Assembly (NCBI GenBank): GCA_910586445.1
Contig: CAJUHV010000036.1
Span: 9,115-31,682, forward strand
Length of the DNA stretch: 22,568 nt
Source of the DNA: an uncultured Eubacterium sp.
GTDB taxonomy: Bacteria; Bacillota; Clostridia; Lachnospirales; Lachnospiraceae
Direction of reading: 5' to 3'
Shown here piece after piece: positions 6,770 through 14,044 of the stretch; within the stretch, counting starts at the first letter, position 1; the number at the start of each line of letters is the position of its first letter. Position numbers and translations under genes: made by a program. The notes beneath the pieces were generated by a model. It saw only the letters and a list, made by a program, of their open reading frames with translations, did not search any database and was not told the DNA's origin.

Positions 6770-8650
6770 ATGGCAGAAGGATTGTTTTTATCTGTTGTCA
6801 GCAGAGGCGTAGAAGCAGCCTACCTGATTTGTGCGGTAATTCTTGTAAGAATTCTGTTAAAAAGGGTGCCAAAGAGAATCTTATGCATTTTGTGGATGGT
6901 TGTTGGGCTGCGCCTGATCTGTCCGTTTGATCTGGAATCTACGTTCAGCCTGCTGCCAAAAGAGCAGTCAGTGTTTTGGACACAGGAGGCAGATGATTTT
7001 ACGCAGGCCGCAGCTGATGATAGAAATAAATCAAATGCATATTTAGAAAATAAGAACAGTATGAAAAATACAGTAAATATTAAGAAAACAAAAGATGATT
7101 TAATATCAGATGAATATGCCGGAAATGTGAAAGGCATTCTGGATGAAGTGATAAATGTGATGACAGGCATATGGATTGCAGGAGTAATAGGCATGTCGGC
7201 GTATTTTATTTTATGTTGGTACCGCGTGAAAAAAAGAGTCAGCACAGCGATACCTGCCGAATTTGAAGAAATCGTATTTTATCGGTGTGACTGCATTTCG
7301 TCCCCATTTCTATTTGGCATTGTTTCACCAAAGATCTATGTGCCGTTTTCTGTAACAGATCAGGAGCTGTTGTATGTACTCAAACATGAAGAAGCGCATA
7401 AGGCATGGGGAGACCACTGGATAAAGCCTGCCTGGTACATGCTGTTCGTCTGTTACTGGTTTCATCCGCTGGTATGGGCTTCTTATATACTGTTCTGCCG
7501 GGACATGGAGCTGGCGTGTGACGAAAAGGTAGTAAAAGACCTCGGCATAGGCTGTAAAAAGGCGTATTCACAGTCGCTGCTTGCATGTGCTGCTGAGAAG
7601 AAAAATGAGAATATCGCGGCATATCCTGTCGCATTTGGAGAGATTGGAGTGAAAAATAGAGTGAAAAATATATTAAATTATAAGAAGCCAGCTGTCTTTA
7701 CGATTTTGGCGGCGGCAGCAGTCTGCGTCATTGTCACGGTCTGCTTTGCCACAAAGCCGAAAGATATGTCTGCACAGGAAATGGAACCCCCTGATCAAAA
7801 TACAACAAAAAATACAATTTCGCAGGTGAGCAGCCAGAATGATACCGACGCGAATCCGTCAAAGGCAGGATCAGAAGAACAAACAGTATCAAAAGCGGAA
7901 TCAGGAGAAGAGGCAGGATCAAAAGAACAAACAGGATCAGAACAGGATCGCCTGTCAGATGATGATAAGGAATATGCGGATATTGTCCAGCATGCGGCGG
8001 CATGGGCAGAGGCTTTCTGCAGCAGGGATGCCGAGAAAGCAGGCAGTATGCTGAGTGCTGCCTGCAGAAAAGAATTTTTAGACGGCCCTTCATTTGGATG
8101 GTCAAGTCCCTGGCCGTGGGAGAGCGGGATAATGGGTGATGAGCCAAACTACCGGATTCTATCAGCAGATGACAGCACCGCTTCGATTTTATATTATGCA
8201 TGGACATCTGATCCGCATGTCACCGTATGGCATCAGGTAATTACATATGAATATGCGGGCGGAGAGGACGAATTTTTAATAGACAGCATAGATCTGGCTT
8301 ATCTGGATGAAATATCTTCTGCAGATGAATTTTATCTGGCATATCCCGGTGGTATAATCAAGGGTACAAGAATGGATTATAGAAGCAATGGTGCATATGA
8401 GTCTTTAGAGCACAATGCCCTGCTCAGCAGCACCAATATATACAAAACAATGTCCAAACCAGATACGGCTGCCGCATGGCTTCTGAATCTATCAAAAGAA
8501 GTAAATATGGATATAATTTCTGAGCAGGATGGCGAGGCTATAGTAAAAGTTACATTTTTAAAAGACCGCAGCACTGTAAATGTCAAGATGGTGCAGCCGG
8601 CTGGTGAAAATGGGATATGGATTCCGCAGACGGAGGAAACCTTTGTGTAA
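6770..8650 (+). CDS. BlaR1-like M56 membrane metalloprotease with an atypical sensor domain
   Basis: A 626-residue integral membrane sensor protease. Helices lie near 7-27, 35-55, 132-152 and 307-328. The zinc protease core has HEEAH at 206-210 and the third ligand E247 in DMELACDE, as in BlaR1/MecR1, so it probably cleaves or inactivates the partner repressor. After the last helix comes a Ser/Glu/Gln-rich linker (about 340-400), then a 220-residue exported domain starting near KEYADIVQHAAAWAEAFCS. That domain lacks the SxxK, SxN and KTG motifs of a penicillin-binding sensor and looks more like an NTF2-type fold, which is tentative. The signal sensed is therefore unlikely to be a beta-lactam. 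GGGAGGAGG lies about nine bases before the ATG. Confidence 0.87.
   Translation: MAEGLFLSVVSRGVEAAYLICAVILVRILLKRVPKRILCILWMVVGLRLICPFDLESTFSLLPKEQSVFWTQEADDFTQAAADDRNKSNAYLENKNSMKNTVNIKKTKDDLISDEYAGNVKGILDEVINVMTGIWIAGVIGMSAYFILCWYRVKKRVSTAIPAEFEEIVFYRCDCISSPFLFGIVSPKIYVPFSVTDQELLYVLKHEEAHKAWGDHWIKPAWYMLFVCYWFHPLVWASYILFCRDMELACDEKVVKDLGIGCKKAYSQSLLACAAEKKNENIAAYPVAFGEIGVKNRVKNILNYKKPAVFTILAAAAVCVIVTVCFATKPKDMSAQEMEPPDQNTTKNTISQVSSQNDTDANPSKAGSEEQTVSKAESGEEAGSKEQTGSEQDRLSDDDKEYADIVQHAAAWAEAFCSRDAEKAGSMLSAACRKEFLDGPSFGWSSPWPWESGIMGDEPNYRILSADDSTASILYYAWTSDPHVTVWHQVITYEYAGGEDEFLIDSIDLAYLDEISSADEFYLAYPGGIIKGTRMDYRSNGAYESLEHNALLSSTNIYKTMSKPDTAAAWLLNLSKEVNMDIISEQDGEAIVKVTFLKDRSTVNVKMVQPAGENGIWIPQTEETFV
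7865..7950 (+). repeat. 48-bp imperfect tandem repeat in the sensor linker
   Basis: A unit starting GCAGGATC at 7865 recurs at 7913. It encodes AGSEEQTVSKAESGEE, then AGSKEQTGSEQD, in frame. It forms the flexible extracytoplasmic linker of the M56 protein and is low in complexity, like the repeat in the permease at the left edge. Confidence 0.75.
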
Positions 8651-8691
8651 AGCAGCAGCGAAAGGAAATGCCCCGGCTGATAATCATCGAT

Positions 8692-8741
8692 AAAAACAAA
8701 CAGAACCGGAACTGCTGCTGTTTTCGGTTCTGTTTGTTTTT
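8692..8741. terminator. Bidirectional intrinsic terminator between convergent genes
   Basis: A 17-bp perfect stem (8692-8708 with 8725-8741, AAAAACAAACAGAACCG and its complement) encloses a 16-nt loop. It ends in T5 on the plus strand and the equivalent on the minus strand. It lies just after the M56 gene and 38 bp beyond the stop of the convergent ATPase/nuclease gene, so it can serve both. Confidence 0.88.
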
Positions 8742-8779
8742 CATCGCTGTTACATATAAAAAGGGTTTGGAAATGTTTT

Positions 8780-10330
8780 TCATATTTTTTCAATTAAACA
8801 GGAATGTGATTTATTTTTTTTGTCATAACTGATGCCGACCAAGATGATTTCTGATGCATACTCTTTTGCTTTTGTTATATAATCTTTTTCTTTGATCTGT
8901 GCAATAGCTTTATCACAAGTATCATTCGTTTTTAGTTCTAATATAATTGCTGGTTTATCGGTTTTCTTTGGGAGAAAAATATAATCACAATATCCTTTTC
9001 CGCTTTTGGATTCTCGTTCTACATGATAATCTTTTCTGGCATACAAATAACACAATGTAATTACACACGAAAGCGAATTTTCATCATTATACTGCAGAAA
9101 CGGTATTTCCCGGTCATGCACATTTTCCAAAATGGAAGATATTTGTTTCGTATCGCCGCGCAGCGTAGCCTCAAGCATTTTCCTTGACTGGTTTACAATT
9201 TCATGTATTTCACCCATTTGATCGCAGGCAAGTATATGTTGAAATTTTTCCATAAGCTCGCGGTTTGGAATGCGCAGCTGGCCGTCATGATATGATAAAA
9301 ATCCATAGACAGTCATGGCAGATAAGATCTCATCTCTCGTATCAAGTTGCTGTTCGCTGGCACTATAGCCGAGCAGTTCAATTTCCACTGGAATATCCGC
9401 TGTCATTTTTACGAGATCTTCCCGCACGGCATCTGTGTTATGTTTTATGCAGTCAGCAATCTCGTTCATAGGCCCGGTCTGTGTCCAGTAGTTTGAACAT
9501 ATGCCCCTTGTCAGAGCTTTTATGACGGAGCGGGGGTTAAACAAATGCCTGCCGTCACTCATGTAATAACCGTCATACCATCTGGCAAGATCCTGATAAG
9601 ACACGCTGTGATGTATCTGGCATAACTGACGCACTTCTTTTTCTTGGAAACCAAAAAAATCTTCATAGACCGTATCGTTCATAAAACTGTATTCATCAAA
9701 CATATTCAGCTCTGATCCGCTGGAATGTTTGGCAATCGGCAGTACGCCGGTCATATAAGCAAGCCCTACATATGGCTGGTCTTTGAGCAGGTTTTTTAAA
9801 AACATCAGATAAGAACATTTGTCCTGCTGTGTCATAAAGTCTTTCCAGAAAATGGAGTCCCATTCATCTAAAATAAATAGAAACGTATCGCCGCTTTTTC
9901 TCAGCAGATCACTGACATCATCAATCGAGCTGCATGTCAGCTTGGGATAGGCGTTTAACAGGTCTGCCTTCAGTTTTTGATAGATATTTGTAATATATGC
10001 TTCGTAAGAATGGCATTGGAACGGCATTCTGCTTAGATCGATAAAGATGACATGGAAACTGTTTCGGTGCTGTGCATAGCCGGCAGTCTGTGAGACTGCC
10101 AGCCTGTCAAAAAGTGTATGGGTATCTATTCCGGCAGTATAATAAGCGGCAAGCATATGCGCATTCACTGATTTGCCGAAACGCCTTGGGCGTGTAATGC
10201 AGATGTATTTATCAGCGGTTCTGATCTTTCTGGAAATCTTATCAATCAACATGCTTTTATCGACGAAGATTTCACTGTTGACGGTTTCTTGAAATAACTG
10301 GTATGCGCTGTCAGTGTTTAAATAGTACAT
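8780..10330 (-). CDS. AAA-ATPase-like / PD-(D/E)XK nuclease family protein (DUF1703-type)
   Basis: A 516-residue protein of the large gut-bacterial family that joins an AAA-ATPase_like domain to a C-terminal PD-(D/E)XK domain. The P-loop is TRPRRFGKSVN (46-56), Walker B is FLFILDEWDSI (150-160), and the family motifs TGVLPIAK (194-201), YDGY (252-255) and LFNPRSV (263-269) are present. The nuclease core is D449 in GYCDYIF with E465 and K467 in IILELK. The start is taken as ATG at 10330 because AAAGGAGG lies seven bases before it. The longer frame to 10402 adds 24 residues that come from the repeat element. The biological role of the family is unresolved; mobile-element or defence links are speculative. 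A broken relative lies at 4205-4602. Confidence 0.88.
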   Translation of the reverse strand: MYYLNTDSAYQLFQETVNSEIFVDKSMLIDKISRKIRTADKYICITRPRRFGKSVNAHMLAAYYTAGIDTHTLFDRLAVSQTAGYAQHRNSFHVIFIDLSRMPFQCHSYEAYITNIYQKLKADLLNAYPKLTCSSIDDVSDLLRKSGDTFLFILDEWDSIFWKDFMTQQDKCSYLMFLKNLLKDQPYVGLAYMTGVLPIAKHSSGSELNMFDEYSFMNDTVYEDFFGFQEKEVRQLCQIHHSVSYQDLARWYDGYYMSDGRHLFNPRSVIKALTRGICSNYWTQTGPMNEIADCIKHNTDAVREDLVKMTADIPVEIELLGYSASEQQLDTRDEILSAMTVYGFLSYHDGQLRIPNRELMEKFQHILACDQMGEIHEIVNQSRKMLEATLRGDTKQISSILENVHDREIPFLQYNDENSLSCVITLCYLYARKDYHVERESKSGKGYCDYIFLPKKTDKPAIILELKTNDTCDKAIAQIKEKDYITKAKEYASEIILVGISYDKKNKSHSCLIEKI

Positions 10331-10340
10331 GGCGAGCCTC

Positions 10341-10488
10341 CTTTCAAAGTGTGAAGCACAGCTCACACTTAGTAGAGAATTTATCCCAAATTTATGAGGC
10401 ATAGCGGGCTATGTTGATTAAATTTGGGATGAATTCTCCGCAAAGTGGGGAGTGCAGATCGCGGGAATGATTTTTAAGACACGCTCTA
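10341..10488 (-). mobile_element. Nearly complete copy of the inverted-repeat (MITE-like) element
   Basis: Read on the plus strand, this aligns with the reverse complement of the 11585-11748 element from about 10341 to the tip CACGCTCTA at 10488. Shared blocks include CCGCAAAGTGGGG and CGGGAATGATTTTT. The core is a strong hairpin: arms 10378-10394 and 10419-10435 pair at 16 of 17 positions and enclose CATAGC-GG-GCTATG (10400-10413). The opposite tip is missing; similarity stops at the ribosome binding site of the ATPase/nuclease gene. The copy fills the gap between that gene and the nitroreductase and includes the nitroreductase stop codon. Confidence 0.78.
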
Positions 10489-11232
10489 GCTCTGTCCGGC
10501 TGAGCTGCCATCAAACGCTTTTAAATAAGTGCTGATGGAGCGGTTCATTTCTTTGGCAAATTCGGAATGATATTTTCTGCTGCAGAAACGGCGAATCCAT
10601 TCGTCATATCCCAGCGTGCGGGTATCCTTTTCAAACATGCTGCGCAATTCATCGCCATCACGCAGACGGTAATGGTTCTTCTGCACGATATGCTCTAAGC
10701 GGCAGCGCTCAGGCTTTGGGCGTTCCTGCTGCTGGCTTGTCGGATAGCCGAATACCAGCATGGCAGCGGGAATTACATATTCTGGCAGGTGCAGCAGATT
10801 TCTGTGTATTTCGCAGTTTTCCAAAATATCTCCGATATAGCACGAGCCGATTCCAAGGCTCTGGGCAGCAGTCACAGCGTTCTGCGCAGCAATATTTGCA
10901 TCGGACAGGGCAAGCATAAGGTCGCCGACGCCGGGTTTTCTAGGGCTGCAGCCGCCTTCTGTAAACGCGTCATACCATTTTTGGTAGTCGGCACAGAAAA
11001 TAAGCACCATGTCGGCTTTGGCAATAAACGGCTGGTTGTCACAGGTGACAGACAGCCGCTGCTTTAACGCTTCATCGGTAATGTCTAAAATAGTATACAG
11101 CTGCTGATTGCCGGCCGACGGCGCAGCCATTGCAGCATACAGTATCGCCTCTTTCTGCTCGTCCAAAATGTGCTCTCCTGTAAAGGCACGGGTAGATTTC
11201 CTGCTGTGCAGGGCACGTATAATTTCGTTCAT
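10486..11232 (-). CDS. Nitroreductase-family FMN oxidoreductase
   Basis: A 248-residue flavoprotein. It begins EIIRALHSRKSTRAFTG and continues with ILYAAMAAPSAGNQQ, the FMN-binding start of the nitroreductase fold. Later come AAQNAVTAAQSLGIGSCYIG and the family ending LVFGYPTSQQQERPKPER. A C-terminal extension of about 60 residues reaches FDGSSAGQS. It should reduce nitro or quinone-type compounds with NAD(P)H in the cytoplasm; the natural substrate is unknown. AGGAG precedes the ATG at 11232. The TAG stop (10486-10488) is formed by the tip of the repeat element, so the original C-terminus may have been longer or shorter. Confidence 0.92.
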   Translation of the reverse strand: MNEIIRALHSRKSTRAFTGEHILDEQKEAILYAAMAAPSAGNQQLYTILDITDEALKQRLSVTCDNQPFIAKADMVLIFCADYQKWYDAFTEGGCSPRKPGVGDLMLALSDANIAAQNAVTAAQSLGIGSCYIGDILENCEIHRNLLHLPEYVIPAAMLVFGYPTSQQQERPKPERCRLEHIVQKNHYRLRDGDELRSMFEKDTRTLGYDEWIRRFCSRKYHSEFAKEMNRSISTYLKAFDGSSAGQS

Positions 11233-11260
11233 AGTCTGTACTCCTGATTCTTATTTTATG

Positions 11261-11319
11261 GTATTTAAAGTATATACTTTCTGCGGTATAAAATCAAAGT
11301 ATTTTAAGCGGCAGTTGTC
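11261..11319. repeat. First copy of a duplicated regulatory sequence (nitroreductase promoter)
   Basis: This stretch, running from GTATTTAAAGTATATACTTT to AAAGTATTTTA and GCAGTTGTC, is repeated in the same orientation at 13294-13344 with a few substitutions and about eight fewer bases. It holds the nitroreductase promoter. The sequence after GCAGTTGTC differs and lacks the TATAAT present in the second copy. Confidence 0.75.
11267..11297 (-). promoter_or_regulatory. Nitroreductase promoter with perfect 14-bp palindrome
   Basis: On the minus strand, TTGATT (11292-11297) and TATACT (11269-11274) are 17 bp apart. The -10 lies inside AAAGTATATACTTT (11267-11280), a perfect palindrome, and a further AAAGTAT half-site begins at 11296. 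A regulator binding here would block the promoter. Its identity is unknown. Confidence 0.6.
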
Positions 11320-11584
11320 TGTATCGGCCGAACCGCAGGGGGATTTTTCTTTTTAAGAGCTTTCTATTTTGAATGCCTTGTATCATTGACATATGCTGCA
11401 GCTTGGGATAATATACATTTGTTTTTATAAATAGTGTAACATTCATTTTCTGCCTTTGCAATCAGGTGGGTCAATTATTTCAGCACTATTGCTGTAATGC
11501 CAGGCAGATGTATTCTGTTCATCAAATTTTCTAACTAAATTGTATCGGGTATTTGAATCCTTAGTCTTTGAAAGCTTGGCGGCC
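11320..11584. other. Non-coding stretch with promoter-like sequence and possible minus-strand gene remnant
   Basis: No intact gene is visible. TTGACA (11386-11391), 17 bp and TAATAT (11409-11414) resemble a plus-strand promoter, but nothing intact follows it directly. On the minus strand a 46-codon open stretch (11583-11443) reads protein-like: NTRYNLVRKFDEQNTSAWHY, then SNSAEIIDPPDCKGRK, and a stop. It has no start and begins exactly at the edge of the repeat element, so it may be the 3' end of a truncated gene. I recognise no family. Confidence 0.35.
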
Positions 11585-11748
11585 TAGAGCGTGTTTGAAA
11601 AATCATTCCCGCCAAATGCACGCCCCACTTTGCGGTATATTTGGCCCTCATTCGGTCAACGTAGCCCGCTACGCCTCCCTCATTCGGGTCAAATCTCCCA
11701 CAAATTGTGACGCACATTTGACAGAAAGCATTTTTCAAACACGCTCTA
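11585..11748 (+). mobile_element. Complete 164-bp inverted-repeat (MITE-like) element
   Basis: The ends TAGAGCGTGTTTGAAAAAT (11585-11603) and its exact complement (11730-11748) are perfect 19-bp terminal inverted repeats, with weaker symmetry for about 20 bp further in. Flanking bases read CTAG at both tips, compatible with a TA target duplication as in IS630/mariner-type elements. The centre has the hairpin CGTAGC-CC-GCTACG (11660-11673) and a repeated CCCTCATTCGG-type motif. There is no transposase, and the short open frames across it on both strands are not credible genes. Other copies or tips lie at 4474, 6266, 6702, 10341 and 11884. Confidence 0.82.
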
Positions 11749-11761
11749 GCTGTTCAATTAG

Positions 11762-12036
11762 TTTGATATGTGGGCCGTTGTTTATGCCGATGTTCTGCAA
11801 AGAATAAAAATGGATGAGTGTTATATTAAACTTATTGCTAATTTTCAAGGTAATGAATATAATCTTATTATCATATCATGCTCTGTGGGCACATTTCACA
11901 GAAAGCATTTTTCAAACACGCTCTAAGAAGAGTTTTTCTGGCAGCAGACAAAGCACTAAAACAAGAAGCGGCTGAAATATATGAACAGACATTTCTTGTG
12001 TATAGTGAAAGAAAGCAAAGGATGTTTACAAATTGA
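11762..12036 (+). pseudogene. Remnant of an unidentified gene coupled to the MFS gene
   Basis: Two protein-like pieces flank the element tip. The first (11762-11883) contains WAVVYADVLQRIKMDECYIK and LIANFQGNEYNLIIIS. The second, in another frame (11926-12036), reads RRVFLAADKALKQEAAEIYE, then QTFLVYSERKQRMFTN, and a TGA. That TGA overlaps the MFS ATG as TGATG, a translational-coupling arrangement expected of a genuine operon partner. The pieces may be one gene split by the tip, but this is inference. A small regulator preceding the pump is a guess from position; no family was recognised. Confidence 0.45.
11884..11925 (+). repeat. Right tip of the inverted-repeat element
   Basis: The last roughly 40 bp of the complete element recur here almost unchanged (GTGGGCACATTTCACAGAAAG, ending CACGCTCTA), with no left part. 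Frame 2 open sequence before it (11762-11883) ends within the tip, and frame 1 open sequence follows it. Confidence 0.78.
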
Positions 12037-13286
12037 TGGCAAATACTTATAAAAAAATTTTAAGTGATGAAAGAAATTTAAGATATATAATTTTAGCAAA
12101 TATTATAAGTCGGTTTGGCGATTCAGTTGATATGATTGCATATAGCTGGATGGTTTATCAAATAACGGGATCAAAGACATGGTTAACTGTCATTTTAGGT
12201 GTTAATATGATGCCGACAGTTTTTCTGCAGCCGTTTTTTGGTGGTTTCACTGAGTATTTTAATAAAAAAAGAATTATAGTATTATGCGATATTCTGCGGG
12301 GCTGCATTGTATTTATCACATGTATTGCTGTATTTTTGAATTCTGTCAGTCCATGGAAATTATTGATTTTAACATTATTCAATTCGACGATTGAAGCTTT
12401 GCGAATGCCTAGTGGAACAGCCATTTTACCTGAGATACTGAAGGAAAAAAATTATAAGGCAGCTGTTTCTTTGGATCAGGGAATGCGCAAAATATCAGAA
12501 TTAATAGGAACAGGCTGTGCAGGAATTATTATAGGATATATTGGGATTTCCGGTGCTTTGCTTATAGATGTAGTTACCTTTGTTTTGTCTGGGTTTATAC
12601 TTTCTTTTCTGAAAATAGGCAAAGAAAATTTAAAGAATAATAAATTTCAATTTGATGAGTATATGAAATCGTTGAAAGAAGGCATTGTTTATTTTAAAAA
12701 GAATGATCTGGCGGCTGTTACCTGTGCGATCTGCATAATATTAAACTTGATTACACTGCCGATAGAAAATTTTCGGGCAGCATATATAAATGAATATTTA
12801 AAATTGGATGTTTTTGCAATGTCAGCTGGCGGCCTGGCTATAACAATTGGCATGATATGCGGGCCGTTTTTTTTGCCAAAGATTATGCAGAGAATAAAAG
12901 AAAAAGATTTGATGATCTGCGGAGGAATATTCATAGGATTTTTATATTTTGTACATATACTGCTTGGAGGACTTGTATCACTGGAAAGCAGGTATATTGG
13001 TTATTTTATAGCGGCGTTTACTTTTGGATTTGTGAATTCTATGATCGGTGTTGCCGTTCAAATAATTTTTATATCTAGGACTCCAGAGGAGCTTATAGGG
13101 AGAATCAGCGGTATATTTAATGCCCTGGCCTGTTCATCAATGCCTATAGGATCTTATATATTAGCGATATTCTCGGCGGTATTCACAATTCGTGAAATTT
13201 ATTTGTTCATGGGCTTATTTTCCATAGTGATTTTTGGAATGATTGGACGGACAAGCTGTATAAATTCGTTAGAATCGGAAGAGTAG
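12036..13286 (+). CDS. MFS efflux transporter (MFS_3 / macrolide-efflux-like)
   Basis: A 416-residue transporter with about 12 hydrophobic segments. It starts ANTYKKILSDERNLRYIILA, then NIISRFGDSVDMIAYSWMVYQ, as in Mef/EntS-like pumps of the MFS_3 group. It should export a hydrophobic small molecule by proton antiport; the substrate is unknown. The ATG at 12036 is chosen because it overlaps the upstream TGA (TGATG); a TTG one codon earlier is possible. Base composition is unlike the neighbours: 15 of 60 bases are G or C at 12061-12120, against 35 of 60 at 13681-13740 in the next gene. With the remnants before it and duplicated sequence on both sides, this points to horizontal acquisition. Confidence 0.88.
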   Translation: MANTYKKILSDERNLRYIILANIISRFGDSVDMIAYSWMVYQITGSKTWLTVILGVNMMPTVFLQPFFGGFTEYFNKKRIIVLCDILRGCIVFITCIAVFLNSVSPWKLLILTLFNSTIEALRMPSGTAILPEILKEKNYKAAVSLDQGMRKISELIGTGCAGIIIGYIGISGALLIDVVTFVLSGFILSFLKIGKENLKNNKFQFDEYMKSLKEGIVYFKKNDLAAVTCAICIILNLITLPIENFRAAYINEYLKLDVFAMSAGGLAITIGMICGPFFLPKIMQRIKEKDLMICGGIFIGFLYFVHILLGGLVSLESRYIGYFIAAFTFGFVNSMIGVAVQIIFISRTPEELIGRISGIFNALACSSMPIGSYILAIFSAVFTIREIYLFMGLFSIVIFGMIGRTSCINSLESEE

Positions 13287-13293
13287 ATGTGCA

Positions 13294-13344
13294 GTAATTT
13301 GAAGTATGTACTTTTCGGTAAAAGTATTTTAGTTTGCAGTTGTC
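13294..13344. repeat. Second copy of the duplicated regulatory sequence
   Basis: GTAATTTGAAGTATGTACTT to AAAGTATTTTAGTTTGCAG and TTGTC match 11261-11319 in the same orientation. In this copy the minus-strand -35 (TTGATT) is deleted, while on the plus strand a TATAAT follows, so this copy drives only the regulator gene. Confidence 0.75.
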
Positions 13345-13362
13345 CAAAAAAACAGCTATAAT
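13334..13362 (+). promoter_or_regulatory. Promoter of the second two-component system
   Basis: TTGCAG (13334-13339), a 17-bp spacer and a perfect TATAAT (13357-13362) precede the regulator gene. The -35 lies inside the duplicated sequence. The predicted 5' leader is short, about 13 nt, with GGAG (13372-13375) as ribosome site. Confidence 0.6.
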
Positions 13363-13381
13363 ATAAAATATGGAGAAAAAT

Positions 13382-14044
13382 ATGAAGAGAATATTAATTA
13401 TTGAAGATGACCAAAAGCTCAGTGACGGGATCAGGCTTGCGCTGCGCAAGGAGTATGCCTGTTCGCAGGCGTATACGCTGGCAGCTGCGTGGGAGGAATT
13501 TCAGTCACAGAAGTTTGACCTGATCCTTTTGGATGTTAATTTTCCAGACGGCAGCGGCATGGATTATCTGGAGGAAATCCGTAAAGAAAGCACGGTTCCA
13601 GTAATCATGCTGACAGCAAACTGCATGGAGATGGATATTGTATCCGGGCTGGAGCTGGGAGCGAATGATTATATTACAAAGCCGTTCAGCCTGATGGTGC
13701 TGCGTGCAAGGGTAAATGTGCAGCTGAGGGAGGAAAACGGGAGCGCGGAGCTTTTCCGGGACGGGGATTTTTATTTCGATTTTCATAAAATGGAATTTTT
13801 GTGCAGGGGAATGCCGGTCAGCCTCAGCAGGACAGAGCAGAAGCTGCTGTACTGCCTTATAAAGAATAAGGGGCGCAGTGTCAGCAGGAACCAGCTGATC
13901 GATGAGACCTGGCAGGGAGAGGCAGAGTTTGTGGAGGCACATGCGCTGACCGTTGCAGTGAACCGGCTGCGCAGAAAGCTGGGATTAAATAAGGAGCAGC
14001 CGGAATATATTAAAACAGTGTATGGGACAGGTTATATATGGTGA
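13382..14044 (+). CDS. OmpR-family response regulator of the second ABC module
   Basis: A 220-residue regulator. The receiver domain has D9/D10, phospho-acceptor D51 (LLLDVNFPDGSG), T78 and K100 (ITKPFSL). The C-terminal winged helix ends in YIKTVYGTGYIW. I place the start at ATG 13382 because GGAG lies six bases before it; an ATG at 13370 has no ribosome site and would sit within the predicted leader. The stop overlaps the kinase start by 7 bp. It is a close relative in layout of the regulator at 2584 and should control the exporter genes at 15210-18512, and perhaps its own promoter. Confidence 0.93.
   Translation: MKRILIIEDDQKLSDGIRLALRKEYACSQAYTLAAAWEEFQSQKFDLILLDVNFPDGSGMDYLEEIRKESTVPVIMLTANCMEMDIVSGLELGANDYITKPFSLMVLRARVNVQLREENGSAELFRDGDFYFDFHKMEFLCRGMPVSLSRTEQKLLYCLIKNKGRSVSRNQLIDETWQGEAEFVEAHALTVAVNRLRRKLGLNKEQPEYIKTVYGTGYIW

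Noticed and set aside
6658..6930. Gene overlapping the start of the M56 protein in another frame
   Set aside because: It is a shadow frame of the blaI end and blaR1 start and has no family features.
6770..8650. Classical beta-lactam sensor BlaR1
   Set aside because: No transpeptidase-type SxxK, SxN or KTG motifs are visible in the exported domain, and no beta-lactamase gene is nearby.
10331..10402. N-terminal extension of the ATPase/nuclease protein to a start at 10402
   Set aside because: The extra 24 residues come from the repeat element, and the good ribosome site fits the ATG at 10330.
11535..11807. Open frames on both strands crossing the 164-bp element
   Set aside because: They encode the element's inverted repeats (for example SIFQTRS and MIFQTRS ends), lack ribosome sites and overlap each other.
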